Shown here one piece after another: positions 23,020 through 35,055 of a DNA stretch of 64,000 bases. Both the position numbers and the translations under genes were made by a program. Position 1 is the stretch's first letter. Each line of letters begins with the position of its first letter. The stretch is from positions 682,001 through 746,000 of the forward strand of contig NZ_MPVN01000002.1 in NCBI RefSeq assembly GCF_001955535.1. Reading direction: 5' to 3'. The notes under the pieces were generated by a model. That model had not been told where the DNA came from and made no database searches. It saw only the letters and a program-made list of their open reading frames with translations. This stretch comes from Paenibacillus sp. FSL H7-0326. GTDB taxonomy: Bacteria; Bacillota; Bacilli; Paenibacillales; Paenibacillaceae.

Positions 23020-26000
23020 CTGAACGCTGGCATGGATTCGGAGGAGAAGTTAATGGTCTCCAGCATTTGCAGAAGCGCGCGTACTGTATCCAGAGAAGTC
23101 ATACATACAACCCCGTTTTCAACGGCTTCCCGGCGAATACGGAATCCGTCACGCTGCGGCGTTTTACCTTTTGTCAGCGTATTGAATACGAAGTTCGCTT
23201 CACCTGTACGAATCATATCCAGAATGTTCGGGGTTCCTTCGCTCAGCTTGTTGACTGTTTGCACCGGAATTCCCGCCTTAGCGAGTGCTTCCGCAGTACC
23301 GCCAGTTGCAATAATCTTGTAGCCAAGCTTGTAGAAGCCGCCGAGCAGAGATACGGCCTCGTCTTTATCTTTATCCGCTACAGTGACGATGATGGCACCG
23401 GAAGACGGAATCTTCATGCCCGCTCCAATCAGCCCTTTATACAAAGCCTTCGCGTAAAGTACATCACGGCCCATAACTTCACCCGTAGATTTCATTTCAG
23501 GTCCCAGCGTAGGTTCCACACGGCGCAGCTTCGCGAAGGAGAAGACCGGTACTTTAACCGATACATGGTCACTCTCCGGCCATAACCCATCCACATATCC
23601 TTGATCAGCTAGCTTGTTGCCAAGAATTGCCTGGGTAGCCAGATTCGCCATTGGAATACCGGTTACTTTACTCAGGAATGGAACGGTTCTTGAAGATCTA
23701 GGGTTTACCTCGATGACATACACATCATCCTGATAGATAACAAACTGAATGTTCACGAGTCCAATCGTTTTGAGTTCCTTCGCAATTCGGATCGTGATAT
23801 CCACAATTTTTTCTTTCAGATGTGCTTCTAAATGCTGCGGAGGATATACCGCAATCGAGTCACCGGAGTGAACACCTGCGCGCTCCACATGCTCCATAAT
23901 GCCCGGAATCAGGACCGTTTCACCGTCACAGATTGCATCGACTTCAACCTCTTTACCCAGCATATAGCGGTCAATCAGCACCGGGTGCTCAGGATTAATC
24001 TTCACCGCCTGCTCCATGTAGCTGAGCAGCTCGCTGTCAGAGTATACAATCTCCATCGCACGTCCGCCAAGTACGTAGGAAGGACGCACCAGCACCGGGT
24101 ACCCCAGACCTTGTGCAGTGCCGACGGCCTCGTCTACAGAAGTAACCGTGCTGCCTTGCGGCTGTGCAATCGACAATCGGGACAGCAGTGCTTCAAATTT
24201 CTTGCGATCTTCGGCTTCGTCAATGCTCGCAAGATCCGTACCCAGTATCTTCACACCTGCTGCGGCCAGCGGTGCAGCCAGGTTGATTGCGGTTTGTCCA
24301 CCGAACTGCACGATGACGCCGATCGGGTTCTCCTGCTCAATTACGTTCATTACGTCTTCGAAGAACAATGGCTCAAAGTAGAGTCGGTCAGACGTATTGA
24401 AATCCGTGGATACTGTTTCAGGGTTATTATTGATAATAACCGCTTCGTATCCCGCATTTTGAATCGCCCATACCGCATGGACTGTTGAATAGTCGAATTC
24501 GATACCTTGGCCGATCCGAATCGGACCCGAACCCAGTACCACAATCTTCTCCTTGTCGGAAGGAAGAACCTCATTCTCGGTTTCATAGCTTGAGTAGTAG
24601 TAAGGTGTGGTTGCTTCGAACTCCGCTGCGCAGGTATCTACCATTTTGTAGACAGGGCGCAGGTTTTGAGCCTCACGCATTGCACGGACTTCACTTTCCT
24701 TCGTATGAGCAGACCCTGGTTGACCTTCAGCACGAAGCTCGGCAACGGCGCGGTCAGTAAAGCCCATGCGTTTCGCTTGATACAATGTTTCCGCAGTCAG
24801 TTCTTTCTCTGACCGAATCTGGTCTTCGAATTTGACGATGGCTTCAATCTTATCAAGGAACCACCAGTCGATCTTCGTAATATCCTGAATTTCTTGAAGT
24901 GTGTATCCACGACGGAATGCTTCAGCGACTAAGAACATACGCTCATCGTCCGGTTTAGCAAGGCGGTTTCTAAGTACCTCATCTTCGAGTGTTGCCGCTT
25001 CTTTTAGATAGATGCGGTGGACACCAATCTCGAGAGAGCGGACAGCCTTATGGATGGACTCTTCAAAAGTACGCCCAATCGCCATAACCTCGCCGGTTGC
25101 TTTCATTTGAGTACCCAGCTTGCGGTTGGCGGATGTAAATTTATCGAATGGCCAGCGCGGAATTTTACTTACAATGTAGTCCAGCGTCGGCTCAAAGAAT
25201 GCATAGGTTTGACCTGTTACCGGGTTAATGATCTCATCCAGTGTGTAGCCGAGTGCGATCTTAGCTGCCATTTTGGCAATCGGATATCCCGTTGCTTTGG
25301 AAGCCAGTGCAGAAGAGCGGCTGACACGCGGATTAACCTCGATAACATAGTATTGGAAGCTTTGCGGATCCAGTGCAAATTGCACGTTACATCCACCCTC
25401 AATGTTCAAGGCACGGATAATTTTAAGTGACGCCGAGCGAAGCATTTGATATTCACGGTCGGACAGCGTTTGGCTTGGAGCCACGACGATACTATCGCCT
25501 GTATGCACGCCTACCGGGTCAAAGTTCTCCATGTTGCAGACAACGATACAGTTATCGTTAGCATCCCGCATGACTTCATATTCGACTTCCTTCATTCCCG
25601 CGATACTCTTTTCAACGAGGCACTGTGTAATCGGGCTGTAACGAAGACCCGAAGCTACGGTCTCAAGAAGCTCTTCTTCATCTGCACAGATACCGCCTCC
25701 TGTTCCACCCAGCGTATAAGCAGGTCGAACAATGATTGGGTATCCAATCTCATTTGCGAATTTTACTGCTTCTTCTACTGTTGTTACAATCGTGCTTTCG
25801 GGTACCGGCTGTTCCAGCTCACGCATCAGTTCACGGAACAGATCACGATCTTCCGCTTTCTCAATCGAAGTAAGCTGGGTTCCGAGCAATTTTACATTTT
25901 CACTTTCCAGTACGCCGGCACGAGCCAGCTCCACTGCCATGTTAAGACCGGTTTGGCCCCCGAGCGTTGGAAGCAGGCCGTCTGGACGCTCCTGACGAAT

Positions 26001-26231
26001 GATTTGGGTGACAAAGTCGAGAGTGATCGGTTCGATATATACTTTGTCTGCCATATTGGTGTCAGTCATAATTGTAGCTGGGTTGCTGTTAATAAGAACA
26101 ACTTCCACGCCTTCTTCTTTGAGCGCTTGGCACGCTTGGGTCCCGGCATAGTCAAACTCTGCAGCCTGACCGATGACGATCGGGCCGGACCCGATGACAA
26201 GAATTTTCTTGAGGTCTTTATTAATAGGCAT
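23013..26231 (-). CDS. carB: Carbamoyl-phosphate synthase, large subunit
   Basis: Makes carbamoyl phosphate from bicarbonate, ammonia (from CarA) and two ATP. 1072 aa. Two homologous ATP-grasp halves (about 1-400 and 550-935), each starting with an IGSGPIxIGQ loop ([22 protein letters not shown]) and containing FVIEVNPR-like EVNPR motifs, plus a C-terminal MGS-like allosteric domain (about 940-1072) expected to bind UMP/PRPP. I chose ATG 26231 since AAAGGAG lies 9 nt upstream; it begins one base after the carA stop. As it sits in the pyr operon it is the pyrimidine-specific enzyme (PyrAB). Confidence 0.96.
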   Translation of the reverse strand: MPINKDLKKILVIGSGPIVIGQAAEFDYAGTQACQALKEEGVEVVLINSNPATIMTDTNMADKVYIEPITLDFVTQIIRQERPDGLLPTLGGQTGLNMAVELARAGVLESENVKLLGTQLTSIEKAEDRDLFRELMRELEQPVPESTIVTTVEEAVKFANEIGYPIIVRPAYTLGGTGGGICADEEELLETVASGLRYSPITQCLVEKSIAGMKEVEYEVMRDANDNCIVVCNMENFDPVGVHTGDSIVVAPSQTLSDREYQMLRSASLKIIRALNIEGGCNVQFALDPQSFQYYVIEVNPRVSRSSALASKATGYPIAKMAAKIALGYTLDEIINPVTGQTYAFFEPTLDYIVSKIPRWPFDKFTSANRKLGTQMKATGEVMAIGRTFEESIHKAVRSLEIGVHRIYLKEAATLEDEVLRNRLAKPDDERMFLVAEAFRRGYTLQEIQDITKIDWWFLDKIEAIVKFEDQIRSEKELTAETLYQAKRMGFTDRAVAELRAEGQPGSAHTKESEVRAMREAQNLRPVYKMVDTCAAEFEATTPYYYSSYETENEVLPSDKEKIVVLGSGPIRIGQGIEFDYSTVHAVWAIQNAGYEAVIINNNPETVSTDFNTSDRLYFEPLFFEDVMNVIEQENPIGVIVQFGGQTAINLAAPLAAAGVKILGTDLASIDEAEDRKKFEALLSRLSIAQPQGSTVTSVDEAVGTAQGLGYPVLVRPSYVLGGRAMEIVYSDSELLSYMEQAVKINPEHPVLIDRYMLGKEVEVDAICDGETVLIPGIMEHVERAGVHSGDSIAVYPPQHLEAHLKEKIVDITIRIAKELKTIGLVNIQFVIYQDDVYVIEVNPRSSRTVPFLSKVTGIPMANLATQAILGNKLADQGYVDGLWPESDHVSVKVPVFSFAKLRRVEPTLGPEMKSTGEVMGRDVLYAKALYKGLIGAGMKIPSSGAIIVTVADKDKDEAVSLLGGFYKLGYKIIATGGTAEALAKAGIPVQTVNKLSEGTPNILDMIRTGEANFVFNTLTKGKTPQRDGFRIRREAVENGVVCMTSLDTVRALLQMLETINFSSESMPAFSR

Positions 26232-26232
26232 G

Positions 26233-27375
26233 TTAGCGTGCTCCTTTCCCTGCTGCGGCAAGAACGGCTTGGCGCGGCTTCTGCGGGTTGTTTTGTTTAT
26301 GTTCACGAATCATATCAAGGAAGCGGTCGAACAGATAGGAATTATCCTGTGGACCTGGTGCTGCTTCTGGATGATACTGCACTGAGAAAGCAGGGTATTT
26401 GGTATGCTTCAACCCTTCAATCGTTTTGTCATTGTTGTTGATATGTGTAACTTCCAGATCTGTTCCTTTAATGGATTCTTCGTTAACCGTATAGCCGTGG
26501 TTCTGGGAAGTAATATAGCAGCGCCCTGTTTCAAGCTCCTTTACCGGATGGTTACCGCCGCGATGTCCGAATTTCAGTTTTTCCGTATTTGCACCTGCTG
26601 CCAGAGCGAACAGCTGATGTCCCAGACAGATCCCAAAGATCGGATATTCACCCAGAAGCTCAGATACCATCTTGACTGCATGAGGCACGTCTTTTGGATC
26701 CCCAGGGCCGTTAGAGAGCTGAATTCCGTCCGGATTCAATCTGCGGATCTCTTCTGCCGTCGTGTCATGAGGTACGACCACAATGTCACAGCCGCGCTTG
26801 TTCAGCTCACGCAAAATCCCTGTTTTCGCACCGTAGTCGACAAGTACGATTTTTTCGCCGATGCCAGGGCTGTTATATACATGTTTCGTAGAAGTCAGAG
26901 GCACCTGGTTGCGAAGCTCATCAATCGTCGTATCACCCATCATTTCCAGAAGCTCTTCAACCGACTTGGAGCCTGTTGTCAGAATTCCTTTCATGGTTCC
27001 CTGATGGCGAATGCGGCGTGTCAGCATCCGTGTGTCGATATCGCTGATTCCGATAATTCCGTGCTCTTTGAGCAGCATGTCAATGCTGTATTCAGCGCGC
27101 CAGTTGCTTGGCACAGGTTCATACCGGCGGGTTACAAACCCATGCACATATGGACGGATCGATTCAAAGTCATCCCGGGTAATGCCATAGTTTCCGATCA
27201 GCGGATAGGTCATTGTTACAATTTGTCCGCAGTAAGAAGGATCAGAGAGCACCTCTTGGTAGCCCGTAATTCCTGTATTAAAAACGACCTCACCTGTTTG
27301 CTCACCTTCAGCCCCGAATGCTCTGCCTGTGAACAATGTGCCGTCTTCTAGTAATAATCTTGCTTGTGCCTGCAT
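26233..27375 (-). CDS. carA: Carbamoyl-phosphate synthase, small (glutaminase) subunit
   Basis: Class I glutamine amidotransferase subunit delivering ammonia to CarB. 380 aa. The N-terminal CPSase-specific domain ([17 protein letters not shown] start) is followed by the glutaminase domain with nucleophile Cys in [11 protein letters not shown] (about residue 248) and the His-Glu dyad in QYHPEAAPG (about 340). ATG 27375 has AAGGAG 8 nt upstream; the GTG three codons earlier overlaps the ribosome site. Partner gene carB follows directly. Confidence 0.96.
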   Translation of the reverse strand: MQAQARLLLEDGTLFTGRAFGAEGEQTGEVVFNTGITGYQEVLSDPSYCGQIVTMTYPLIGNYGITRDDFESIRPYVHGFVTRRYEPVPSNWRAEYSIDMLLKEHGIIGISDIDTRMLTRRIRHQGTMKGILTTGSKSVEELLEMMGDTTIDELRNQVPLTSTKHVYNSPGIGEKIVLVDYGAKTGILRELNKRGCDIVVVPHDTTAEEIRRLNPDGIQLSNGPGDPKDVPHAVKMVSELLGEYPIFGICLGHQLFALAAGANTEKLKFGHRGGNHPVKELETGRCYITSQNHGYTVNEESIKGTDLEVTHINNNDKTIEGLKHTKYPAFSVQYHPEAAPGPQDNSYLFDRFLDMIREHKQNNPQKPRQAVLAAAGKGAR

Positions 27376-27469
27376 CCAACTCACTCCTTCGTTGTATCTC
27401 TTTCATATTTAAAATGTGCTTACATAATGAATTGATAAGATAATAGTGCGTAATCCATTGATTACTTGC

Positions 27470-28774
27470 TTAGCTTAATGTTGGATCAGAGTATACCTTC
27501 TTGCCGTCTACAAAAGTCATAACCGGCCAGCCCTTGAGCTCCCAGCCTGTAAATGGAGTATTGCGTCCTTTGGTCGCAAACTCGTTCGGATCAACCGCGC
27601 GAAGTCCTTCAAGATCAATGATGGTGACATCCGCAATGGCCTCCTTCTCAAGGCGACCTGTATCCAGTCTGAATACCCGCGCAGGCTCCGCTGTCATTTT
27701 GTCAACAAGAAACTTGAGCGTCCATTTTCCTGTTTCCACGAACTTGGTATAGAGCAGCGGAAATGCGGTCTCAAATCCGACAATTCCGAACGGAGCGAGC
27801 TCCATCCCCTTGGCTTTCTCCTCCGCGCTGTGAGGTGCATGGTCAGTGACGATCATATCGAGCGTTCCGTCCTCAAGCCCCTTGATGCAGGCTTCAACAT
27901 CACGACGGGATCGAAGCGGAGGATTCATCTTCCAATTCGCATCCAGACCCGGAATGTCTTCATCTGCCAGTATCAGATGGTGAGGACATACCTCAGCCGT
28001 TACTTTAATTCCGATTTCTTTCGCCTGGCGGATCAGTCTTACGGATTGCTCTGTACTTACGTGGCAGACATGGTAATGAACACCTGTTGCTTCTGCCAGC
28101 AGAATGTCGCGTCCTACATGGATTGCCTCAGACTCGTTTGGAATCCCTTTGAGTCCATGCTTCCTTGCGAACTCTCCTTCGGCTACACATGCGCCTTCTA
28201 CCAGAGAGTTATCTTCACAGTGAGCAATGACCGGCATATCCAGCGAAGCCGCTAAGGCCATCGCATCCTTCATCATCTGCGCGCTCTGCACACCAACACC
28301 ATCGTCTGTAAAACCGATCGCCCCTGCTGATTTAAGTGCTTCAAAGTCGGTCAGCTCACGGCCCAGTTCATTGATCGTAATAGCTGCATAGGGCAGTACT
28401 TTTGCCAGATTTGCTTCCTGTGCTTTATTCAGCACCAGCTGCACCGTTTCCGGATCATCTGTGACAGGTCTCGTATTCGGCATGCAGGCGATGGTAGTAA
28501 ATCCGCCTTTTACAGCAGAACGGCTGCCGGTTTCGATCGTCTCTTTATGCTCAAATCCCGGCTCCCTAAGATGTACATGCATGTCGATCAGCCCCGGGAC
28601 AACCAGCTTGCCTGCCGCATCAATTTCTTCTACATCTGTATTTTCTGATGCGAAGTGACCTGCATTTTCATTCATAATGTCTACAATTTTGCCATCCGCT
28701 ATCATAATGCTTTTCCGTTCAAGTTCCCCTTCTTGATTCAGCACGTTCGCATTCTTTATAAAATAAGCTTTCAT
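27470..28774 (-). CDS. pyrC: Dihydroorotase
   Basis: Cyclises carbamoyl aspartate to dihydroorotate. 434 aa, class I type. Metal-binding HVHLREPG near residue 66, further His ligands in IAHCEDNSL and CHVSTE, and the catalytic Asp in MIVTDHAPH near residue 310. It starts at ATG 28774 with GGAGGAT upstream. It lies between pyrB and carA with about 85-110 bp gaps on each side, larger than the other junctions, but with no terminator in them. Confidence 0.95.
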   Translation of the reverse strand: MKAYFIKNANVLNQEGELERKSIMIADGKIVDIMNENAGHFASENTDVEEIDAAGKLVVPGLIDMHVHLREPGFEHKETIETGSRSAVKGGFTTIACMPNTRPVTDDPETVQLVLNKAQEANLAKVLPYAAITINELGRELTDFEALKSAGAIGFTDDGVGVQSAQMMKDAMALAASLDMPVIAHCEDNSLVEGACVAEGEFARKHGLKGIPNESEAIHVGRDILLAEATGVHYHVCHVSTEQSVRLIRQAKEIGIKVTAEVCPHHLILADEDIPGLDANWKMNPPLRSRRDVEACIKGLEDGTLDMIVTDHAPHSAEEKAKGMELAPFGIVGFETAFPLLYTKFVETGKWTLKFLVDKMTAEPARVFRLDTGRLEKEAIADVTIIDLEGLRAVDPNEFATKGRNTPFTGWELKGWPVMTFVDGKKVYSDPTLS

Positions 28775-28882
28775 TTAGATCCTCCGCTCCGGTCACCCAT
28801 CTACGTTATTCAAGATGTTTGTACCTGTTTAATGTTGGTAGCTGATATTTTACTCTGTCTTGTCTTCTACTCTCATTCCTAT

Positions 28883-30439
<1,557 letters not shown>

Positions 30440-30538
30440 CTCAAAACCACGGCTACGCACGCCGGGTTACTAAGCTCTAAAGGACATACGGAAACAGCAG
30501 CCGCAGCTAAAGATCCGGGTCCAATCACGTTACCTTGC

Positions 30539-30607
30539 CAGTCTCACGGGACTGATTTAAAGGTGCTATTCATGTTATTGCGCCGGCATGTAACCTCTCT
30601 GGATTAC
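30539..30607 (-). promoter_or_regulatory. PyrR-binding loops in the pyr leader
   Basis: The RNA AGUCCCGUGAGACUGGCAAGG (in two parts, 30532-30554) fits the PyrR-binding consensus, UCCNGNGAGRYU then GNNARGG. A second match, GUAAUCCAGAGAGGUUAC, lies at 30590-30607 closer to the promoter. Binding with UMP would stabilise the anti-antiterminator and favour the terminator at 30403-30439. Site sequences are seen; UMP control is family knowledge. Confidence 0.8.
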
Positions 30608-30639
30608 TCACATTCCTACGCAATTTTTCATCGACATGA

Positions 30640-30668
30640 ATTATGACAGAAAGCTTATCCTCTGTCAA
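30640..30668 (-). promoter_or_regulatory. Sigma-A promoter of the pyr operon
   Basis: TTGACA (30663-30668), 17-nt spacer, CATAAT (30640-30645) on the minus strand, giving a leader of about 285 nt before pyrR. The rest of the gap up to 30884 is AT-rich with nothing I can assign. Confidence 0.85.
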
Positions 30669-30884
30669 CACCTTAACCAAAAAGAAGCACCAAGTGAAGT
30701 AATAAACATTACACAGCGATGAGATTTATACAAAATTATCAGAGAAATATACATTAAACATTCATTATTTTTAATAATTATACAATAAGTTCGTATATTT
30801 ATCCACTGTTCTTTTTTGATGCTTAATTATCTGCACAGTGACCTTTGGAGCGATCCTCATTAACCGGATTCAGGCATTGTACGC

Positions 30885-30917
30885 AAAAAAAAGAGACCCC
30901 TAAACAAAGGGTCTCTT
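30885..30917 (-). terminator. Terminator of the 30-aa membrane micropeptide gene
   Basis: 9-bp stem AAGAGACCC / GGGTCTCTT with a T-run of eight on the minus strand. Confidence 0.88.
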
Positions 30918-30935
30918 ACCGTACGTATTTAATAA

Positions 30936-31028
30936 TTAATGGTCATCCTTGGCAAGTCTGCGGAACATAGCTGTAATACCGATTCCGCCCAAGACCATAA
31001 TAACTGCGATCATTGCGATAAATTCCAT
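30936..31028 (-). CDS. 30-aa single-pass membrane micropeptide
   Basis: ATG 31028 with AAGGAGG 9 nt upstream. The peptide is one hydrophobic helix (FIAMIAVIMVLGGIGITAMF) and a charged tail (RRLAKDDH). The strong ribosome site and own terminator support it. Similar plan to the 38-aa gene at 8734-8850. Function unknown. Confidence 0.65.
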   Translation of the reverse strand: MEFIAMIAVIMVLGGIGITAMFRRLAKDDH

Positions 31029-31145
31029 AAAATTATGCCTCCTTCATGGATTTCTTATATATAGTTTACCTCAATTCAGAGGACTTTTATTAATCAATCC
31101 GTGACAAAACTATGAAAGGTACCACATGGTATATTGGGATTAGGA

Positions 31146-32399
31146 TTAGAATTCGAACTGAATATCACTTAGCCGGCGTTTTATTTCACCGATTACACGC
31201 TGCTCCTCTTCTTCACCGCTTGCTTCGAATGTAACAGAGAAACGGACAAAATGACCGGCATCGTCCCACGGAACAGAAGAAATGAGCTTCTCACGTATCA
31301 GAAACTGGGAGAAGTCTTCAGCGGATTCAAAACGCCGGCCCCCAACAATTCCTGATGGAGCTTCAACGTACAAGTAGACGGAACCTTTTGGCTTCTCTAC
31401 TCGGAAGCCCAGCTCATTTAATGCCTGTACCAGCATATCATGACGACGGGAGTACTTCTCTGTCATTTTCAACGTAATTTCTGGATGTGCAAGTCCATAA
31501 GCAGCTGCTTTTTGAATAGCCATAGATTGCCCTGAATCATGATTGTCTTTTATTTCGCTGAACGCCTTTACAACAAGCGGATTCCCCGCTGCAAACCCCA
31601 TGCTCCAGCCTGACATATTGAACGACTTGGAGAGGGAATGAAGCTCTACGCCCACATCTTTGGCACCTGGTACAGACAAGAAGCTGAATGGCTTGAGACC
31701 ATCATACGTAAGAGCTGCATAAGCTGCATCATGCACTACAATCACATTGTACTTCTTAGCCCACTCGATAACTTCAGTGAAGAATTCAGCTGTTGCGCTA
31801 GCACCTGTTGGATTGTTCGGATAATTCAAATAAATCAGCTTCGTACGAAGGGCAATCTCTTCTGGAATCGAAGCGAGGTCGGGCAGGAAATGGTTCTCTT
31901 TGGTCAATTGAACATTGTAAACCTCTCCGCCCAAATACTTCGTATGCGCTCCCATAGCAGGGTAACCCGGCACAGTCAGAACAGCAACATCACCTGGATT
32001 GATAAATGCAGAAGGAATGATGGCCAGAGCGGAGTTGGATCCGGAGGAATAAACGACCTCCGTCTCAGGATCGATATCTTCTACACCGAATACCTCTGCA
32101 AGATATGCTGCAGCCGCTTCTTTAAATTCTGGAATTCCATTATTTGCATACCCGCGATTTTCCGGCTTCGCAGCCTCTGCAGCTAGTGTCGCAGCGATTC
32201 CTGTATCCATCATTTCATTTGGATCGTAAGCGCCCAGGTTAATCAGTTCAATGTCGGGAAAATTTTTATTCGCCGCTGCCATTGCGCGTTTGATTATATC
32301 CAATTTATTGTTGTTTGCCGATTTACCATAGTTCGGACCGCCGATTCGATCAGCAAAGCAATTCTGAATATACGTTTCTTGGTATTTGTCAATGCTCAT
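31146..32399 (-). CDS. dapL: LL-diaminopimelate aminotransferase-like PLP enzyme
   Basis: 417-aa fold-I aminotransferase. The N-terminus NCFADRIGGPNYG, NLGAYDPNE, NYPNNPTGASA and the PLP-lysine motif SLSKSFNMSGWSMGFAAG (Lys about 275) fit the LL-DAP aminotransferase group, which converts tetrahydrodipicolinate directly to LL-diaminopimelate for lysine and wall synthesis. ATG 32399 follows GGGAGG at 11 nt. Upstream in-frame codons to 32519 contain a 13-bp repeat and are treated as leader. Substrate is inferred; another aromatic or branched aminotransferase is possible. Confidence 0.72.
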   Translation of the reverse strand: MSIDKYQETYIQNCFADRIGGPNYGKSANNNKLDIIKRAMAAANKNFPDIELINLGAYDPNEMMDTGIAATLAAEAAKPENRGYANNGIPEFKEAAAAYLAEVFGVEDIDPETEVVYSSGSNSALAIIPSAFINPGDVAVLTVPGYPAMGAHTKYLGGEVYNVQLTKENHFLPDLASIPEEIALRTKLIYLNYPNNPTGASATAEFFTEVIEWAKKYNVIVVHDAAYAALTYDGLKPFSFLSVPGAKDVGVELHSLSKSFNMSGWSMGFAAGNPLVVKAFSEIKDNHDSGQSMAIQKAAAYGLAHPEITLKMTEKYSRRHDMLVQALNELGFRVEKPKGSVYLYVEAPSGIVGGRRFESAEDFSQFLIREKLISSVPWDDAGHFVRFSVTFEASGEEEEQRVIGEIKRRLSDIQFEF

Positions 32400-32421
32400 G
32401 AGTGTCCCATCCTCCCTTGTA

Positions 32422-32494
32422 ACCAGTTTGCATTTCGGAAAATGCCTGTCACACTTATTACCCATTGGATTGAGGTTTTCCACCAGTTTGCATT
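32422..32494 (-). promoter_or_regulatory. 13-bp direct repeat in the dapL-like leader
   Basis: AATGCAAACTGGT occurs twice on the minus strand (32422-32434 and 32482-32494), start points 60 bp apart, in the region just before the gene. Possible operator pair; binding factor unknown. Confidence 0.45.
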
Positions 32495-32550
32495 CAATCA
32501 CCATGAAATATTCAGGCATGCTGTAGTTTCTCTTCTCAATAAATCATAAA

Positions 32551-32580
32551 GAAAGGGCCGCACATCACTGCGGCCCTTTC
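32551..32580 (-). terminator. Terminator after the pseudouridine synthase gene
   Basis: Perfect 12-bp stem GAAAGGGCCGCA / TGCGGCCCTTTC followed by TTTATG on the minus strand; symmetric, so it could act both ways. Confidence 0.8.
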
Positions 32581-32617
32581 GGTTTCTATATAAGAATCGA
32601 ACATATAAATGAACAGC

Positions 32618-33559
32618 TTATCTGCTTCGAAGTGAAGCGAGTACATCTTCCATATCTTGAGGCAGAGGGGCGTTAAATTCCAGTGTTTCGCCTGAATCCG
32701 GATGAACGAAGCCCAGCGTTGCCGCATGTAATGCTTGTCCATTCATCTTCACACCCTTGCTTCGTCCATACATCGGATCTCCAACAAGCGGATGACCAAT
32801 AAACTTCATATGCACCCGAATTTGATGTGTTCTTCCGGTCTCCAGCTTGAGCTCTAACAAGGTGTAATCCCCAAGCCGCTCCATCACGGAAAAATGAGTC
32901 ACCGCATGCTTGCTGTTACGCTCCGTTACGGTAAACATCTTCCGATCGTGTGCATCACGGCCAATAGGCGCATCAATGGTCCCCTGATCATGCTGAACAT
33001 GTCCATGAACCAGTGCAATATAACGTCTATTGACACTATGGTCTTTAAGCTGAGCCGCAAGCGATGCATGGGCTTTATCATTCTTCGCAGCCATCAGAAG
33101 TCCTGACGTATCCTTATCAATTCTGTGTACAATACCTGGACGCAGTTCTCCGTTGATACCAGACAGGTCATGGCAATGATACATCAGTGCATTTACTAAC
33201 GTGCCCGAGGCGTGGCCTGGCGCGGGATGTACAACGAGACCTCTCTGCTTATTTACCACAATGACACTCGAATCTTCATAAACCACTTCAAGCGGGATAT
33301 TCTCGGGCAGTATTTCGACTGCAGCAACCTCGGGTACAACAAGCACAATCTTGTCTCCAGCCGCCAGTTTATAGTTCGACTTTACTTGGCTGCCGTTCAC
33401 GGTCACCTGACCATCACCAATCCAGATTTGAACCTGGGAACGCGATACGCCCTCCATACTGTCAGCAATATATTTATCAATTCGTTCCTTAGCGAAATCC
33501 GCCTCAACGGTCCATTCTTGGATGTCCTGGCCTGATTCCTGATCGGACCGATCTGTCAT
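32618..33559 (-). CDS. RluA/RluD family pseudouridine synthase
   Basis: Isomerises uridine to pseudouridine in rRNA (RluD-like, 23S) or tRNA. 313 aa. An N-terminal S4 domain (about 15-75, KERIDKYIADSMEGVSRSQVQ) precedes the catalytic domain with RIDKDTSGLLMAAKN (catalytic Asp near residue 152) and LETGRTHQIRVHM. ATG 33559 sits four bases after the lspA stop with GGAAGG upstream, so the two form one unit. Equivalent to Bacillus YlyB by position next to lspA and pyrR. Confidence 0.92.
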   Translation of the reverse strand: MTDRSDQESGQDIQEWTVEADFAKERIDKYIADSMEGVSRSQVQIWIGDGQVTVNGSQVKSNYKLAAGDKIVLVVPEVAAVEILPENIPLEVVYEDSSVIVVNKQRGLVVHPAPGHASGTLVNALMYHCHDLSGINGELRPGIVHRIDKDTSGLLMAAKNDKAHASLAAQLKDHSVNRRYIALVHGHVQHDQGTIDAPIGRDAHDRKMFTVTERNSKHAVTHFSVMERLGDYTLLELKLETGRTHQIRVHMKFIGHPLVGDPMYGRSKGVKMNGQALHAATLGFVHPDSGETLEFNAPLPQDMEDVLASLRSR

Positions 33560-33563
33560 AGAT

Positions 33564-34055
33564 TTATTCCTTCCCTTCCTCTTGGCTCTGTGCCGCCTGC
33601 TTCTCACGTCTTGATTCAAGCAGTGTGTCCAATATGATTAAGCCTACACCGACGACAATCGCAGAATCGGCGATATTAAAGATCGGAAAGGTGTAGCTTC
33701 CAAAATTAAATTTAAAGAAATCGACAACCTCGCCCATCAGCAGTCGATCGATAAAGTTGCCAAGTGCACCGCCAAGCACCATAGCAAGAGCTACAGGTAA
33801 TATTTTATCCGGCTGTGATTTCACCTTGTAGATATACCAGATCAAGGCTACAGCTACAATCGTTGTTACCACGATAAAGAACCACGTCTGACCCTGCAAA
33901 ATACCGAAGGCCGCTCCACGATTCCGATGGGAAGTGATCAAGAAGAAATCGCCAATTACGGATATTTCCTCCCCAATGGTCATCCGAGTTGCAACAAGCC
34001 ATTTTGTACCCTGGTCCACTAGAAAAACAATTAGTGCAATGACATAATATATCAC
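33564..34055 (-). CDS. lspA: Lipoprotein signal peptidase II
   Basis: Membrane aspartyl protease cleaving diacylglyceryl-prolipoprotein signals; here it would process the lipoproteins listed above, including the adaptor and solute-binding protein. 163 aa, four membrane segments. Motif HRNRGAAFG near residue 43 and the catalytic Asp pair in GNFIDRLLMGEVVDFF (about 102) and FNIADS (about 130). GTG 34055 with GGAG about 12 nt upstream. Confidence 0.95.
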   Translation of the reverse strand: MIYYVIALIVFLVDQGTKWLVATRMTIGEEISVIGDFFLITSHRNRGAAFGILQGQTWFFIVVTTIVAVALIWYIYKVKSQPDKILPVALAMVLGGALGNFIDRLLMGEVVDFFKFNFGSYTFPIFNIADSAIVVGVGLIILDTLLESRREKQAAQSQEEGKE

Positions 34056-34279
34056 CTTTTTTTGTCACTCCGATCCTTCTCTTTTACCATTCCATGGGTA
34101 ATGCCTCGTATATTGTAGCACAAGGTCACGAACAGCGTCTATTTTAAGCTGGCTCCTGGGAATGGACGGCCATGGTGAATCATTTTTGCAAAATCCTCCT
34201 TCTCTAAAATTGAACAAATCAGCACACTCTATACAGACAAACCGATGAAGGATAAGTTCAACTAAAGGAGTAGACCGCC

Positions 34280-35014
34280 ATGACGCATCTGACGAAGCAG
34301 GAATGGAACAGCTTGAAGAAGCAGCTTCTTGAGCAGCAACACGATATCGAGCAGCGCGAGAAGGAATCCGATCATTACGGGCTTAGTGGATCAACACGTT
34401 ATGAATCCGGAGAGTTAACGACTTTTGATAATCACCCGGGTGATGTTGCAACAGAAATGTATGAACGTGAAAAAGATATTTCGCTGAATGAGCACGATGA
34501 ATTTATGCTTGAACGAATCACAAGCGCGCTGAATCATATGGAAGAGGGCGATTACGGTATATGCGCCGTATGCAGCAAGCCGATTCCTTATGAACGCCTA
34601 AATGCAGTACCGTATACCATTTATTGTAGAGAGCATGCGCCTGAAACCTCGGTATCTGAGGACCGTCCGATCGAGGAGGAATTTCTAAGCCCTCCGTTCG
34701 GCAGAACAAGCCTGGATGAAAAGGATACCCAGAATGGATTTGATGGTGAAGATACCTGGCAGATTCTCGAAAATTACGGAAATTCCAACAGCCCCGCTCT
34801 TCAGGAAGGCAACAATAACGATGATTATGATGCCATGTACATGGAGGCTGCCGAGGAGATTGATGGCTGTGTTGAAGCGTATGAGAGCTTTCTCGCGACA
34901 GACATTTACGGCCAGAACGTATCCGTTGTACGCAACAAGCAGTACAGAAGATATTTGGAGAATCACGAGGGCATGAGCATTTTGGAGCCGGATGTTATTG
35001 AAGATGAACTATAG
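34280..35014 (+). CDS. yteA: YteA family (TraR/DksA zinc-finger) sporulation-type protein
   Basis: 244-aa protein. An N-terminal coiled-coil-like helix (about 1-35) is followed by a DksA-type finger: Cys95, Cys98, Cys116 and His119, with the KPIPYERL segment between. The His at the last position fits the YteA variant. The C-terminal ~120 residues are acidic and specific to the family. Bacillus yteA is in the sporulation regulon, so a spore role is likely, by family. AAAGGAG lies 9 nt before the ATG. It stands divergent from lspA. Confidence 0.85.
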   Translation: MTHLTKQEWNSLKKQLLEQQHDIEQREKESDHYGLSGSTRYESGELTTFDNHPGDVATEMYEREKDISLNEHDEFMLERITSALNHMEEGDYGICAVCSKPIPYERLNAVPYTIYCREHAPETSVSEDRPIEEEFLSPPFGRTSLDEKDTQNGFDGEDTWQILENYGNSNSPALQEGNNNDDYDAMYMEAAEEIDGCVEAYESFLATDIYGQNVSVVRNKQYRRYLENHEGMSILEPDVIEDEL

Positions 35015-35055
35015 TTCGTCTGCCTAGAGCGAATACCATCTAATGCTTAAGCGCT

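Noticed and set aside
25446-26441. 331-codon plus-strand frame opposite carB/carA
   Set aside because: Antisense shadow of two well-supported genes, with no ribosome site and unnatural composition.
32400-32519. 40-codon N-terminal extension of the DapL-like protein
   Set aside because: The family N-terminus starts at MSIDKYQ; the extension contains the 13-bp DNA repeat and the internal ATG has a GGGAGG site.
34280-35014. Defective zinc finger in YteA (His instead of the fourth Cys)
   Set aside because: Cys3-His is the normal form in the YteA branch, so it is not a lesion.
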